This document shows positions 54,275 to 62,544 of a DNA stretch of 64,000 bases, piece after piece. The notes under the pieces are model-generated. The model did no database searches, had not been told where the DNA came from, and saw nothing but the letters and a program-made list of their open reading frames with translations. Source of the DNA: Polynucleobacter sp. AP-Melu-500A-A1 (GTDB lineage Bacteria; Pseudomonadota; Gammaproteobacteria; Burkholderiales; Burkholderiaceae); contig NZ_JACVOZ010000003.1 of the NCBI RefSeq assembly GCF_018882125.1, positions 496,001 to 560,000 of the forward strand, written 5' to 3'. Numbering within the stretch: position 1 is the first letter of the stretch; each line of letters begins with the position of its first letter. The translations under genes were made by a program, and so were the position numbers.

Positions 54275-54286
54275 GCTTTTCTCCTG

Positions 54287-54514
54287 TTAAGACTCAGTTA
54301 GGCTATCAGTCATTTTTCGTACTAAGGGTGCCAAAATCAACAGAATAGGAAATGCTACAGGCCATACTTGAATAAATGCCTTTAGCCAACGCGTCACATA
54401 ATCGCCACTCATACCGGTAAGGATAGCTGTTAAAACTGCAGCCATCATCAATCCCATGATGATGGACATCAGTAATGCATATATGAGGTTGGAATACTTT
54501 TTAGGGAGTTTCAT
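54287..54514 (-). CDS. DUF2798 small membrane protein
   Basis: 75 residues with two transmembrane helices (YALLMSIIMGLMMAAVLTAI and VWPVAFPILLILAPLV) and the family's WLKAFIQVWPVAFP and RKMTD segments. Function unknown. Twelve nucleotides before the SBP_bac_3 gene on the same strand. Confidence 0.85.
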   Translation of the reverse strand: MKLPKKYSNLIYALLMSIIMGLMMAAVLTAILTGMSGDYVTRWLKAFIQVWPVAFPILLILAPLVRKMTDSLTES

Positions 54515-54587
54515 AACTTATCTATAAATAGTGGAATACAGTAATTTTTTCACTTGAAACTGGCACAAAGGCATTCAAAAAAGGCGA

Positions 54588-55928
54588 TTAAGCTCTTTCG
54601 ATCTTATTTCGCAGCAATTGCAGTGCATTCACAAATAAAAAGTAGTCAGGCTCTTCACCAACGGGAACAAAATGCAGAATGGCTTGCTTGTTGATTGTGT
54701 CTAATTTTTTCAGAAGTTTTTCTTTTTCTTCACTCGATAGTTGCTTACCTGTTATTTCTTGCTCCATCTTCAAGAGCATTGCATAGTGCGTACGCTCGCG
54801 AATGATGAAGCGAAACCGTCGTAAATGAAAATTAAGTTTAGATAAAGGATAAATAATGGCAAATGCTGCCAAGACCACAAACCAAAATCGATCAATAAAT
54901 ACTACCAACCAATAAGGTAAATATTCCGTACCTTTTGGGGGGCCGTAGTTGTAGTAATTCCTTGCCATAGGACTAATGGGAATAGATGGATCAACATAGG
55001 CAGGGAATTCATTGCGTTTAGAGAAAAATAATCGTGATGAATCTTGTATGATCTGCTTGCTCGACATTAACAAAGCCAACTGTAGCGCAGGATGTAGATC
55101 CTTACGAACCGCTAGAGTAGTTGTCGTAGCGATTAAAGAAATATCTTGTGCTGGTAATTTTTTTTCAATGTCAATTGAACCAGCAGGAATGGTGACTGCA
55201 TCTAGATAATTAAATTTTTTCTGATAAGCAAGGGCATTAGGCATGCTAAACAGAGTCATATCCCGGGATTGTATTAATTCCTCCACCAGTGGGTCTAGCA
55301 TAGTTGCTATAAAAATATAGACATCTGCCTTACCCGATAAAAAATTTGCTCTCGAGTCTTCCCATGAGCTAGACACAAAATTCGGATTAGCTTCAATATT
55401 AATTCCATTGACTTCAAACAATTTTTTGGCCAAGATATAAGATCCACTTTTTTTCGGAGCGAGGGCCACTCTAAATTTAGCTAAATCTTGTATGCTGGTA
55501 ATTTTGCTAGCTAGCCCATTTCGATAAAAGATCCATACTGGGTCATAACTCACACTGCCTAGAGAATAAAGTTCCTTATGCTGACTCTCAGAAAGTGCTG
55601 CAGCATATACAAATCCAGCATTTACATTACCTTTAGGATCAGTTAAAGCTTCGACGTTTTCTATTGTCCCGTTGGTAGTGACTACATCTACATGAATACC
55701 ACGCTCTTTTAGGGGAACAATAGCGGCCTCACCAAATTGGTACCAATCTCCACCCTGATAAGAGGTAGCAATCGTAATACCGCTAAAAGGGAATGGCTTA
55801 AGGTAAATAATGATTCCGCCAACCAATAGCAAAATTACGATGGCGGATATGCGGAGCTCAACTAGAGATTCCTTGATGGCAATAAGTTCATGTTTTAGAA
55901 CTAGGCCTAAGTAATCAAATGTTTTCAT
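54588..55928 (-). CDS. Membrane-anchored TAXI-family binding protein with cytoplasmic tail
   Basis: 446 residues. An N-terminal helix (about 27-45) anchors it. A TAXI-type binding domain (about 50-335) follows: ITIATSYQGGDWYQFGEA, NAGFVYAAAL, KSGSYILAKKLFEVNGI. A second helix (about 344-366, FWFVVLAAFAIIYPL) leads to a cytoplasmic tail of about 80 residues with a KLNFHLRRFRF basic turn and a charged helical segment. No TRAP permease (DctM/DctQ) is nearby. A ligand-sensing role is possible. Confidence 0.82.
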   Translation of the reverse strand: MKTFDYLGLVLKHELIAIKESLVELRISAIVILLLVGGIIIYLKPFPFSGITIATSYQGGDWYQFGEAAIVPLKERGIHVDVVTTNGTIENVEALTDPKGNVNAGFVYAAALSESQHKELYSLGSVSYDPVWIFYRNGLASKITSIQDLAKFRVALAPKKSGSYILAKKLFEVNGINIEANPNFVSSSWEDSRANFLSGKADVYIFIATMLDPLVEELIQSRDMTLFSMPNALAYQKKFNYLDAVTIPAGSIDIEKKLPAQDISLIATTTTLAVRKDLHPALQLALLMSSKQIIQDSSRLFFSKRNEFPAYVDPSIPISPMARNYYNYGPPKGTEYLPYWLVVFIDRFWFVVLAAFAIIYPLSKLNFHLRRFRFIIRERTHYAMLLKMEQEITGKQLSSEEKEKLLKKLDTINKQAILHFVPVGEEPDYFLFVNALQLLRNKIERA

Positions 55929-55991
55929 TGAATAAAATATGGCATAAGCGCCGCTATTCGGTATGAGTCAAACTAGTAAAAGATAAGCAAA

Positions 55992-56453
55992 TTAAGGAAC
56001 TGGATTTAAGTTGGCATGAGAGATTACTTGCCAACCCTTAGCATTCTTTTGCCAAACATCCAAGCGATAGTGTGCTTGCGTAGACATCTTTTTACCGTCA
56101 ATAGTTTCTGATCCAGTACTTACCTTATAGGAAATAGTGTAAGTATTTTCTGATTGAGTCACTTTGATATCACTCAACTTAAAGCTACTAATCTTTGCTT
56201 TTGATATGAGTTCAATCCACTGAATACGGTTTTGTATGCCGGTTGTCAGGGCCTGCTGAAAGCTTGGTGCTATTGTTTTTTCAAAACCAGCTAAGTCAAC
56301 ATTTTTCTGTTGCTCCCAGAATACTTGAGTAAGTTTTTCACCTTCTGTTTGAGCGGCGGAATTTTGTTGTGCAGATACCAAGCCCGGGGTAATTAAATTC
56401 AATAACAAAACAAAACTTGCTACTTTTATTTGATGAAAAAATTGAGTGCTCAT
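55992..56453 (-). CDS. Secreted NTF2/SnoaL-like protein, paralogue B
   Basis: 153 residues from the ATG at 56453; codons upstream overlap the EF-hand gene. Signal peptide about 1-26. Shares the pattern VFWEQQKNVDLAGFEKTIAPSFQ and YRLDVWQKNAKGWQVISHANLNPV with the copy at 48834, marking a duplication in the same neighbourhood. Fold DUF4440-like. Function unknown; 20 nt downstream of an EF-hand gene. Confidence 0.78.
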   Translation of the reverse strand: MSTQFFHQIKVASFVLLLNLITPGLVSAQQNSAAQTEGEKLTQVFWEQQKNVDLAGFEKTIAPSFQQALTTGIQNRIQWIELISKAKISSFKLSDIKVTQSENTYTISYKVSTGSETIDGKKMSTQAHYRLDVWQKNAKGWQVISHANLNPVP

Positions 56454-56473
56454 TTCTAATCCTTTTTCTTGAG

Positions 56474-56755
56474 TTATTCCCATTTGCCACCACCAGTGTA
56501 ATAGCCAGCAGCCAAGCCAGCGATAAATTCACTTTGAGAAATAGTGCCGTCCTTATTAGCATCTAATTTATTAAAGGTGGGGGCTGACATTCCCTCAGCC
56601 TCGGCTTCCGCTTTGGTGACCATTCCGTCACTATTCTTATCTATAGACTTATATTTGGCTATTGCCTTTTTTGAATCCACAGTAGATTGCTGTTGTGCAT
56701 ATCCGACTATGGGGGCTAAAAGAATGAAGCTTGCAACTATCTTGATGAGTCTCAT
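56474..56755 (-). CDS. Secreted two-EF-hand protein
   Basis: 93 residues with a signal peptide (about 1-20). Two EF-hand loops, DKNSDGMVTKAE and DANKDGTISQSE, with correct metal positions, and a Gly-rich C-terminus. Smaller relative of the four-EF-hand protein at 42250. Co-oriented with NTF2-like paralogue B. Confidence 0.88.
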   Translation of the reverse strand: MRLIKIVASFILLAPIVGYAQQQSTVDSKKAIAKYKSIDKNSDGMVTKAEAEAEGMSAPTFNKLDANKDGTISQSEFIAGLAAGYYTGGGKWE

Positions 56756-56854
56756 AAGTCCTCCCTTACAGATGAATTAAATACGATAACCTAATTAATG
56801 GCCTATGTCAGCTAAGGAGTAATAAGGGGTAATTTTGATTCCTTCTATTGAGCT

Positions 56855-57625
56855 TCATACAAAAATTTGATTCACAGAGCCCCGAAGATCCATTTCAAAT
56901 TCAAGACCAGAGACTGGCGGTCTTGCAAAGTACCAATTTATACCGCAATGCATTCGACCTGACTTAGCAAACACCTCCTCAACCAAGCCTCCAATGTTAT
57001 GAACTGAATAGGCCTGAGCACTAATGACATCACTCCAATGAAACCCAAGACTTTCTAGACGCTGATGCATTTCATTGACAACAAATTCCATCTTTATTTT
57101 TAAACCTGCATTAGAGGTATCGCCGTAAGCTACAATCCGCTCACGATATGGCTCAGGTCCTGATTTAGCATCACCACCACCAGCTAAAATAAAACTTGCA
57201 GAGGCATCTGGACCCGCGGGAACAGTATAAGCAAATGAATACATTCCAACCTCAGTTGGCCCAAAATATTCAGGACAAACATTGGTTCTAGCTACTGGGT
57301 TGATAAATGAGCCTTCTTGAGTTTGGGCTTGATAAATCCCCCACTTCTCAAGAGTAGTCACATACTTTCGATTAAAGGCAATAAATCCTTGGTCATCAAA
57401 CTGTTTTGGCGATCTGAGCTCGCAATGCGCAAATGCATTGAGTGGACGGCCTATTTTATTCAAGTGCTGTTCGATATAAATAAATGCCTCTTGAATAGGA
57501 AGCACTGATTTAAACCGAGCTTGTACCAATTGAAAGCCTGGCTCAGCAGCAACCCCAGCAGAATATTGAAAGACACTGGGAAGATAGCGATATCCGCCCT
57601 CTTTAAAGACTGCCATAGGATACAT
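56855..57625 (-). CDS. RidA/CnbZ-like deaminase (2-aminomuconate-type)
   Basis: 256 residues. Resembles the CnbZ-type 2-aminomuconate deaminases, a divergent branch related to the Rid superfamily: YPMAVFKEGGYRYLP at the start, EPGFQLVQARF, HCELRSPKQFDDQGF, and GMHCGINWYFARPPVSGLEF with a terminal DLRG. Expected to convert an aminomuconate/enamine to the oxo acid plus ammonia. It is downstream of a TctC gene (12 nt) and in line with the RraA and aspartate-dehydrogenase-like genes. Family assignment is from recall and needs profile support. Confidence 0.65.
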   Translation of the reverse strand: MYPMAVFKEGGYRYLPSVFQYSAGVAAEPGFQLVQARFKSVLPIQEAFIYIEQHLNKIGRPLNAFAHCELRSPKQFDDQGFIAFNRKYVTTLEKWGIYQAQTQEGSFINPVARTNVCPEYFGPTEVGMYSFAYTVPAGPDASASFILAGGGDAKSGPEPYRERIVAYGDTSNAGLKIKMEFVVNEMHQRLESLGFHWSDVISAQAYSVHNIGGLVEEVFAKSGRMHCGINWYFARPPVSGLEFEMDLRGSVNQIFV

Positions 57626-57636
57626 ATATTGCCTTA

Positions 57637-58617
57637 TTAATCAGCTTGCATATTTGCAGACTTCACTATGCGCTCATATTTAAGAATTTCCGATTGGATA
57701 TGCTCTTGGAACTTTGCAGGACTACCACCAATAATTTCAATACCACGATCGCCAAAGTTCTTTTTCACAGCCGGGTCCTGTAAAGCCTTATTAATGGCTT
57801 GATTCATTTTATCGACAGCGTCTTTACTCATACTCGTTGGGGCAACTATGCCGTACCAGGAGTCTGTTTCAAAAGCGGGGAATCCCTGCTCAGCAATGGT
57901 TGGAATTTCAGGAGCAAGTGGTGCTCGAGTGAGATAGGTTGTTCCAATTGCTTTAATTTTTCCAGACTTTATATAGGGCAAGAAATCTGGTAAATTACCA
58001 AACATTAAATCAACATTACCTGCAATCAAATCTGTTAAGGCAGGACCTTGCCCACGATAAGGAATATGTACTACATAAATTCCGGCCATAGATTTGAGCA
58101 TCTCGCCAGCAAAATGGGCTGTTGTGCCATTACCAAATGAAGCGTAAGACAGTTTTCCTGGATTTTTCTTGGCGTAATCAATCAACTCTTTCAGATTATT
58201 TACAGGTAAGCTAGATTTCACAGCCAACACATTTGCTGTACGTGCTATCAAAACGACCGGCTGTAAATCTTTTGTAGTGTTGTAGGGTAAGGTTTTAATG
58301 AGTGATTGATTCACAGTAAAGCTATTAGCCACGCCTCCAACAGTCAGATTATCGGTCGCTTTAGCAGTCGCATCTACACCAATTACTGTACCTGCGCCTG
58401 GTTTGTTATCCACAATCACTGGTGAACCCAAAAACTTCGAGATATCTGGAGTGACCGTTCTCACCACAGAGTCCAAGGTACTGGCTCCTCCAGGAAAAGG
58501 CACGATAACTCTAACAGTTTGCCCATTAGGCCAATTTGGCTGTGCTAATGCTCCGAAAGAAATTACCCAAATGAAAGCAGCAATACTACGAATCATGACT
58601 CTCTTCATTGTTGGCAT
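57637..58617 (-). CDS. TctC/Bug periplasmic solute receptor no. 10
   Basis: 326 residues; the ATG at 58617 is 7 nt after AGGAG. Signal about 1-25 (GALA-Q). Loop one IVPFPGGASTLDSVVR has a shifted glycine and serine insertion. GNGTTAHFAGEML, APEIPTIAEQGFP are standard, while the DGYTL segment is missing (KATDNLTVGGVANSF). It sits between the RraA-type and CnbZ-like genes in one minus-strand series. Confidence 0.9.
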   Translation of the reverse strand: MPTMKRVMIRSIAAFIWVISFGALAQPNWPNGQTVRVIVPFPGGASTLDSVVRTVTPDISKFLGSPVIVDNKPGAGTVIGVDATAKATDNLTVGGVANSFTVNQSLIKTLPYNTTKDLQPVVLIARTANVLAVKSSLPVNNLKELIDYAKKNPGKLSYASFGNGTTAHFAGEMLKSMAGIYVVHIPYRGQGPALTDLIAGNVDLMFGNLPDFLPYIKSGKIKAIGTTYLTRAPLAPEIPTIAEQGFPAFETDSWYGIVAPTSMSKDAVDKMNQAINKALQDPAVKKNFGDRGIEIIGGSPAKFQEHIQSEILKYERIVKSANMQAD

Positions 58618-58677
58618 AAGTACTCCTATTGAATCATGGTGAGATGAAAGTTCTGAAAAAATTCAGTAAAAAAATCT

Positions 58678-59358
58678 TTAAACGTGGCCATACTTTTTGA
58701 GAGCATCTGCAAGACTTAATCCATTTGCAATATCAATACGAATATTTTTTTCAATGGCTGTTAATCGTTCGGATTCAATCAGCACAGTCTCTACATGCTC
58801 CACTGGAATCACAATCGCGCCGTCGTCATCGCACAAAATAAAGTCTCCGGGCCTAACAATCACATTACCACCATCATGCCCGCGCATATATACAGGCACC
58901 TGAGAGGCGGTTACCTTCCAGCGACCAATAGATTGAACTGGGGTACGGTAGCAGGCAAATACCGGAAACTGGTGCTCCCCAATCCACCTCACATCACGAA
59001 TACCTCCATCAAGCAATGCCCCAACCGAGCCACGCTCTTTCATACCAAGGGCAATTAATTCTCCAAAATAACAAATTCCATTGCCATCACCACTCCAAAC
59101 ACTAATCTCCCCTGATGAGATTCCTTGGCAAGCAGTCATTTTATCGGCATCTCCGCCTTGTGGATAAGGAGTCATTTGCCCGCGAATCGTATAAGCCCAC
59201 CCAGCCATTCTTTTGGTAGTGTCAGGATAAGGTGCAAATTCAGATGAAAGGCCTTGCTGCAGAAGATTCATGTTATCGAGCACGTCTGCAACATTGGAGG
59301 TGTCGACCTCAAGATAGCGAAGACGTAACTCCTCTTTTTTTGCTGTCGTAAAAGTCAT
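58678..59358 (-). CDS. RraA/HMG-CHA aldolase-family protein (4-carboxy-4-hydroxy-2-oxoadipate aldolase candidate)
   Basis: 226 residues of the RraA-like swivelling beta/beta/alpha fold. Conserved NVADVLDNM at the N-terminus, GNGICYFGELIALGMKERG and the catalytic LLDGGIRD (Arg and Asp bind pyruvate/oxaloacetate enolate and metal), followed by GDFILCDDDGAIVIP. LigK-type members cleave 4-carboxy-4-hydroxy-2-oxoadipate, the LigJ product, into pyruvate and oxaloacetate. A LigJ gene lies 6 kb away on the same strand, supporting that role; a mere RraA-like lyase or decarboxylase is the alternative. Confidence 0.8.
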   Translation of the reverse strand: MTFTTAKKEELRLRYLEVDTSNVADVLDNMNLLQQGLSSEFAPYPDTTKRMAGWAYTIRGQMTPYPQGGDADKMTACQGISSGEISVWSGDGNGICYFGELIALGMKERGSVGALLDGGIRDVRWIGEHQFPVFACYRTPVQSIGRWKVTASQVPVYMRGHDGGNVIVRPGDFILCDDDGAIVIPVEHVETVLIESERLTAIEKNIRIDIANGLSLADALKKYGHV

Positions 59359-59374
59359 CTCTATTCCTTAGCTT

Positions 59375-60199
59375 CTAAGTCCCGACTTGGAATGTCGCCA
59401 ACATCTTTCGTAACATGGCGACCACACTTTGTGCCACGATACGTCCAGTTTTCGGATTTTCTGATGGGATGTTTTCCATTTTCATAGAAAACTTTGCAGA
59501 ATCAGAATCAACAATAATCGTATGCGTATTTCTTACTACAGTAGGGTCTGCCCAAATTTCCAAATGCGTCTTCTCGGGACCAACGCCTGCCAATGCCAGC
59601 GCCACCACCACATTAAGATTAGCAGGAAAGCCTTTGGCAGCCTCCCTTGCATTACCTGAAAATACTTTTAATGGCTTAGTCAGTCCATCTACTGAAATAT
59701 TGTTCTCAATTAAATGCGGGGCACCTTTTAATCCTAAAGGCGGCTTATTCGTTACCATTTTGACTGAAAATATTTCTCCTTCAGCAGCGGCAATCATGGC
59801 ATCCAAACCAATTAAGGCCCCAGTTGGCACCATGATGGTTCCGCCTGTAGTTTTTGCTAGCTCAATTAATTCTGGTTTAAATAGAATGGCGCCTACGGAT
59901 AAGACGATGGCTTTTTTCTTGGCACGTAAAAAGGGGGCAATGATATCGCCAAGTAATTCTGCTGGAGCACATTCAACTATGACATCCGCCTCGGGCTCTA
60001 ACTCTGAAATTGCCAACACCTTCACTGGGTAGGCTAAGGTTTTTACAAAGTCCTTTGCCTTGTCATGATTTTTAGCAGAAACTGCTGTAAGTATCACACC
60101 AGGAACAACTCCATCAGCTAAACGCGTTGCCAGTGATTTTCCAATGGCCCCCAATCCAGCAATGGCTACACGAAGAGGTTTAGTTGTTGATTCCATCAT
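59375..60199 (-). CDS. Aspartate dehydrogenase-like NAD(P)-dependent oxidoreductase
   Basis: 274 residues with an N-terminal Rossmann fold (RVAIAGLGAIGKSLATRL, about 9-26) and the aspartate-dehydrogenase C-terminal domain: VSVGAILFKPEL, GALIGLDAMIAAAEG, GFPANLNVVVALALAG and WADPTVVRNTHTIIV with the catalytic histidine. It may oxidise L-aspartate or reductively aminate an oxo acid; in an aromatic cluster it could recycle an amino group. It starts the minus-strand series, 17 nt before the RraA gene. Confidence 0.83.
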   Translation of the reverse strand: MMESTTKPLRVAIAGLGAIGKSLATRLADGVVPGVILTAVSAKNHDKAKDFVKTLAYPVKVLAISELEPEADVIVECAPAELLGDIIAPFLRAKKKAIVLSVGAILFKPELIELAKTTGGTIMVPTGALIGLDAMIAAAEGEIFSVKMVTNKPPLGLKGAPHLIENNISVDGLTKPLKVFSGNAREAAKGFPANLNVVVALALAGVGPEKTHLEIWADPTVVRNTHTIIVDSDSAKFSMKMENIPSENPKTGRIVAQSVVAMLRKMLATFQVGT

Positions 60200-60310
60200 T
60201 ACTCACTCAGCTCAATTAAATATTCTTATTTGCAAGTACATCATAAACTTTAACCCTAATCATTGAACGCCCTACTAGTTTCAAAGCTTGGGGGTGTTTG
60301 ATATCAATAT

Positions 60311-61852
60311 CTAAGGAGCCTTAACCAACTCCACCACAGTCTGAATACCATCTAAATAGTTGCCCATACGTAAATTTTCATCAAAACTATGCTGGTTATT
60401 GTCACCATTGACTAAAGGCATGATCACAAACGGAACAGCTAGCCCCTCTACTAAGCTATCCGTGGGTACACTTCCACCCATCATGCGAATACGAACAGGT
60501 GTCTTGCCAGCATTTTGTGGAGAATTCTTCATAGCGGTAAAAGCCCATAATCCCAGCGGATCATTCATTGGGGTGCGAACAGCCTTACCTCCTGTACCCA
60601 TCTTATAAGTAGCTAACTTATCGTATTTAGCGCGCTCTTCATCGGTTGGCTCACCGGCAATTAAGTGATAGCCTTGTTTTTGAATATGCTCAGTCACTTT
60701 GCCAAATAAAAATGCAGGCGGAGTTTCTGGGGTTGTACGTAAATCTAGCTCAGCAGTAGCCAGGTAGGGAATCACATTCGAAGCCTTCGCACCAATAGAG
60801 GCAGCAGCCATCCCTCGAATATTGAGTGAAGGGTATTGCAAGGCTTCTTGATAGTTTGCTCCTACTGTTTCCGCTTTTGCAATACCTACGCGCGCTCTGA
60901 TGGCTGCCTCATCATCGCCAGTTTCTAAGAGGATTGCTTTCTCCTCAGGGGAAAGAGAAATATTGTTGTAATAACCAGCAACCAACACTTTGCCGTTTTC
61001 ATCTTTCATTGAACTCAGTAGTTGCGCTAAGCGCATCGCTGGATTAGGCACATAATTACCGTAATGCCCGCTATGCAATGGTGCTTTTGGTCCATATACC
61101 GTAAGGGTAGTGCGCGTATTACCGCGATTTCCAAAAATCAAGGTAGGTCGATTGCTTGCATGCACTGGTCCATCAAAGATAACGATGCCATCACTTTTTA
61201 ATAATTGTTGGTTAGCATTAACGACCGTACGAATTGAAGGAGAGCCCTTCTCTTCTTCACTATCAATAATCACTTTGACGTTAATTCCTGGCTGAATTCC
61301 TAGTGCGTTCATCGCATCAAAGGCAGCCATAAACATCATGATAGGACCCTTATCATCAGAGGTGGAGCGACCAAAAAATCTGAGCTCCGGATCTAGACTC
61401 TGAGCAAAGATTCGATCTTGAGGAACTTCTACCCATTTTCCTGAAGCGTTCTTACTTTTAATAACGGGCTTCCAGGGATCTGCTTGAGCCCACTCTGATG
61501 GGACAACAGGCTGACTATCCATATGCATATAGAACAAGATTGTTTTAGCGCCTGGTACTGGTTTCTTAAACTCCGCATACACCATGGGCTTGCCTTGATT
61601 CTCAAGTAACTTGGTCGAAAACCCTCTCTTCTGAAATGCGGTAGCAATAAATTCTGCTGTTTTCTGAATGTCCGCTGGTACAGCAGCATCACTAGGAATA
61701 GTCAGTAATTGTAAGTACTCAGGAAAGCTCTGTTGAGCAAATTTCACGACTTGCTCTTGGTTCAATTTAGTAGGCTGAGCCAAAAGATGATTTGAAGATA
61801 AAAATAATCCGCCCAATACTAGCAATGCAAGGTGTTTCTTGATTCTCAGCAT
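60311..61852 (-). CDS. Secreted M20 family metallopeptidase
   Basis: 513 residues from the ATG at 61852, behind AGGAGACAGGAA. A 14-codon in-frame extension includes that binding site and is rejected. Signal peptide about 1-26. Dinuclear-zinc motifs: YMHMDSQPV (H110, D112), TSDDKGPIM (bridging D167), DSEEEKGS (catalytic and ligand glutamates about 199-201) and NQHSFDENLR (late histidine). A dimerisation domain lies between. Probably a di- or tripeptidase or amidohydrolase acting in the periplasm. Confidence 0.9.
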   Translation of the reverse strand: MLRIKKHLALLVLGGLFLSSNHLLAQPTKLNQEQVVKFAQQSFPEYLQLLTIPSDAAVPADIQKTAEFIATAFQKRGFSTKLLENQGKPMVYAEFKKPVPGAKTILFYMHMDSQPVVPSEWAQADPWKPVIKSKNASGKWVEVPQDRIFAQSLDPELRFFGRSTSDDKGPIMMFMAAFDAMNALGIQPGINVKVIIDSEEEKGSPSIRTVVNANQQLLKSDGIVIFDGPVHASNRPTLIFGNRGNTRTTLTVYGPKAPLHSGHYGNYVPNPAMRLAQLLSSMKDENGKVLVAGYYNNISLSPEEKAILLETGDDEAAIRARVGIAKAETVGANYQEALQYPSLNIRGMAAASIGAKASNVIPYLATAELDLRTTPETPPAFLFGKVTEHIQKQGYHLIAGEPTDEERAKYDKLATYKMGTGGKAVRTPMNDPLGLWAFTAMKNSPQNAGKTPVRIRMMGGSVPTDSLVEGLAVPFVIMPLVNGDNNQHSFDENLRMGNYLDGIQTVVELVKAP

Positions 61853-62006
61853 TTCCTGTCTCCTACCCGATGTTTTTATTATTTGTTTTGCCAATAATTC
61901 TCAGATACTTCGCCCTTATTTAAAGGCATTATGAATGAGTATAGCCCGATCATTCATAGCGTGATTCTCGCGGGAAGGCCTTTTATTGAATGGCAAATTG
62001 TATAGA

Positions 62007-62022
62007 AAGCCTCGTGGGGCTT
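62007..62022 (-). terminator. Possible weak terminator of the 62.0-kb gene
   Basis: AAGCC/GGCTT stem with a 6-nt loop followed by TTTCTAT on the minus strand, downstream of the secreted protein stop at 62041. Short stem, low certainty. Confidence 0.35.
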
Positions 62023-62040
62023 ACCATCAGAAAGGCTAAT

Positions 62041-62457
62041 TTATTTAACTTTTTTAAGTTGAGTGCAGCTTGCCCTGTTTTTAGTTGTTAATACACTGGC
62101 GCTACAAAACTCCATCTCATCATTGACTACATAACCAGTGCCAACACCTACATCGCTTGAAAAAGTAAGTGTTTTTCCATCTTTATGAAATACACCTACT
62201 ACGATATTTTTTAAACCATCACGCCAGGAAGTTTCACCCTGAAAGGCTGCACCCTCTTGAGTAGAAATAACCAGCTTTAATATGGCGGAGTCTTTTTTAT
62301 TCGATAACACTAAACGTGCCTGCTTTTCCTCTGTTCCACTGGATGCGCTCACAGCAGATACTGCATCCCAGGTTCCTATCAAATTAGGGACTGATTGGGC
62401 ATAGGCAAGGCTTGAAAACATCATTATGGAAATGAGTAGGATCTTTTTTGTCATCAT
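62041..62457 (-). CDS. Secreted small protein of unknown function
   Basis: 138 residues with a signal peptide (about 1-20, AYA-Q). The mature domain has LIGTWDAVSAVSAS and beta-strand-rich segments (ARLVLSNKKDSAIL, KTLTFSSDVGVGTGYVVNDEMEF) reminiscent of lipocalin-like or avidin-like small barrels. Two cysteines near the C-terminus (EFCSAS and ASCTQL) could pair. AAGG precedes the ATG. No catalytic motif. Confidence 0.65.
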   Translation of the reverse strand: MMTKKILLISIMMFSSLAYAQSVPNLIGTWDAVSAVSASSGTEEKQARLVLSNKKDSAILKLVISTQEGAAFQGETSWRDGLKNIVVGVFHKDGKTLTFSSDVGVGTGYVVNDEMEFCSASVLTTKNRASCTQLKKVK

Positions 62458-62544
62458 TTTTACCTTCTTAATAATCTTGAAAAAATTACTATAACAAAAA
62501 ATGTATCAAATCGAATGGCGCCCTTAAATAGAGCTTATCGAATA

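Noticed and set aside
59415..60032. 205-codon plus-strand open frame
   Set aside because: It lies fully antisense to the aspartate-dehydrogenase-like gene, which has clear motifs; the open frame is a shadow with no ribosome site or family pattern.
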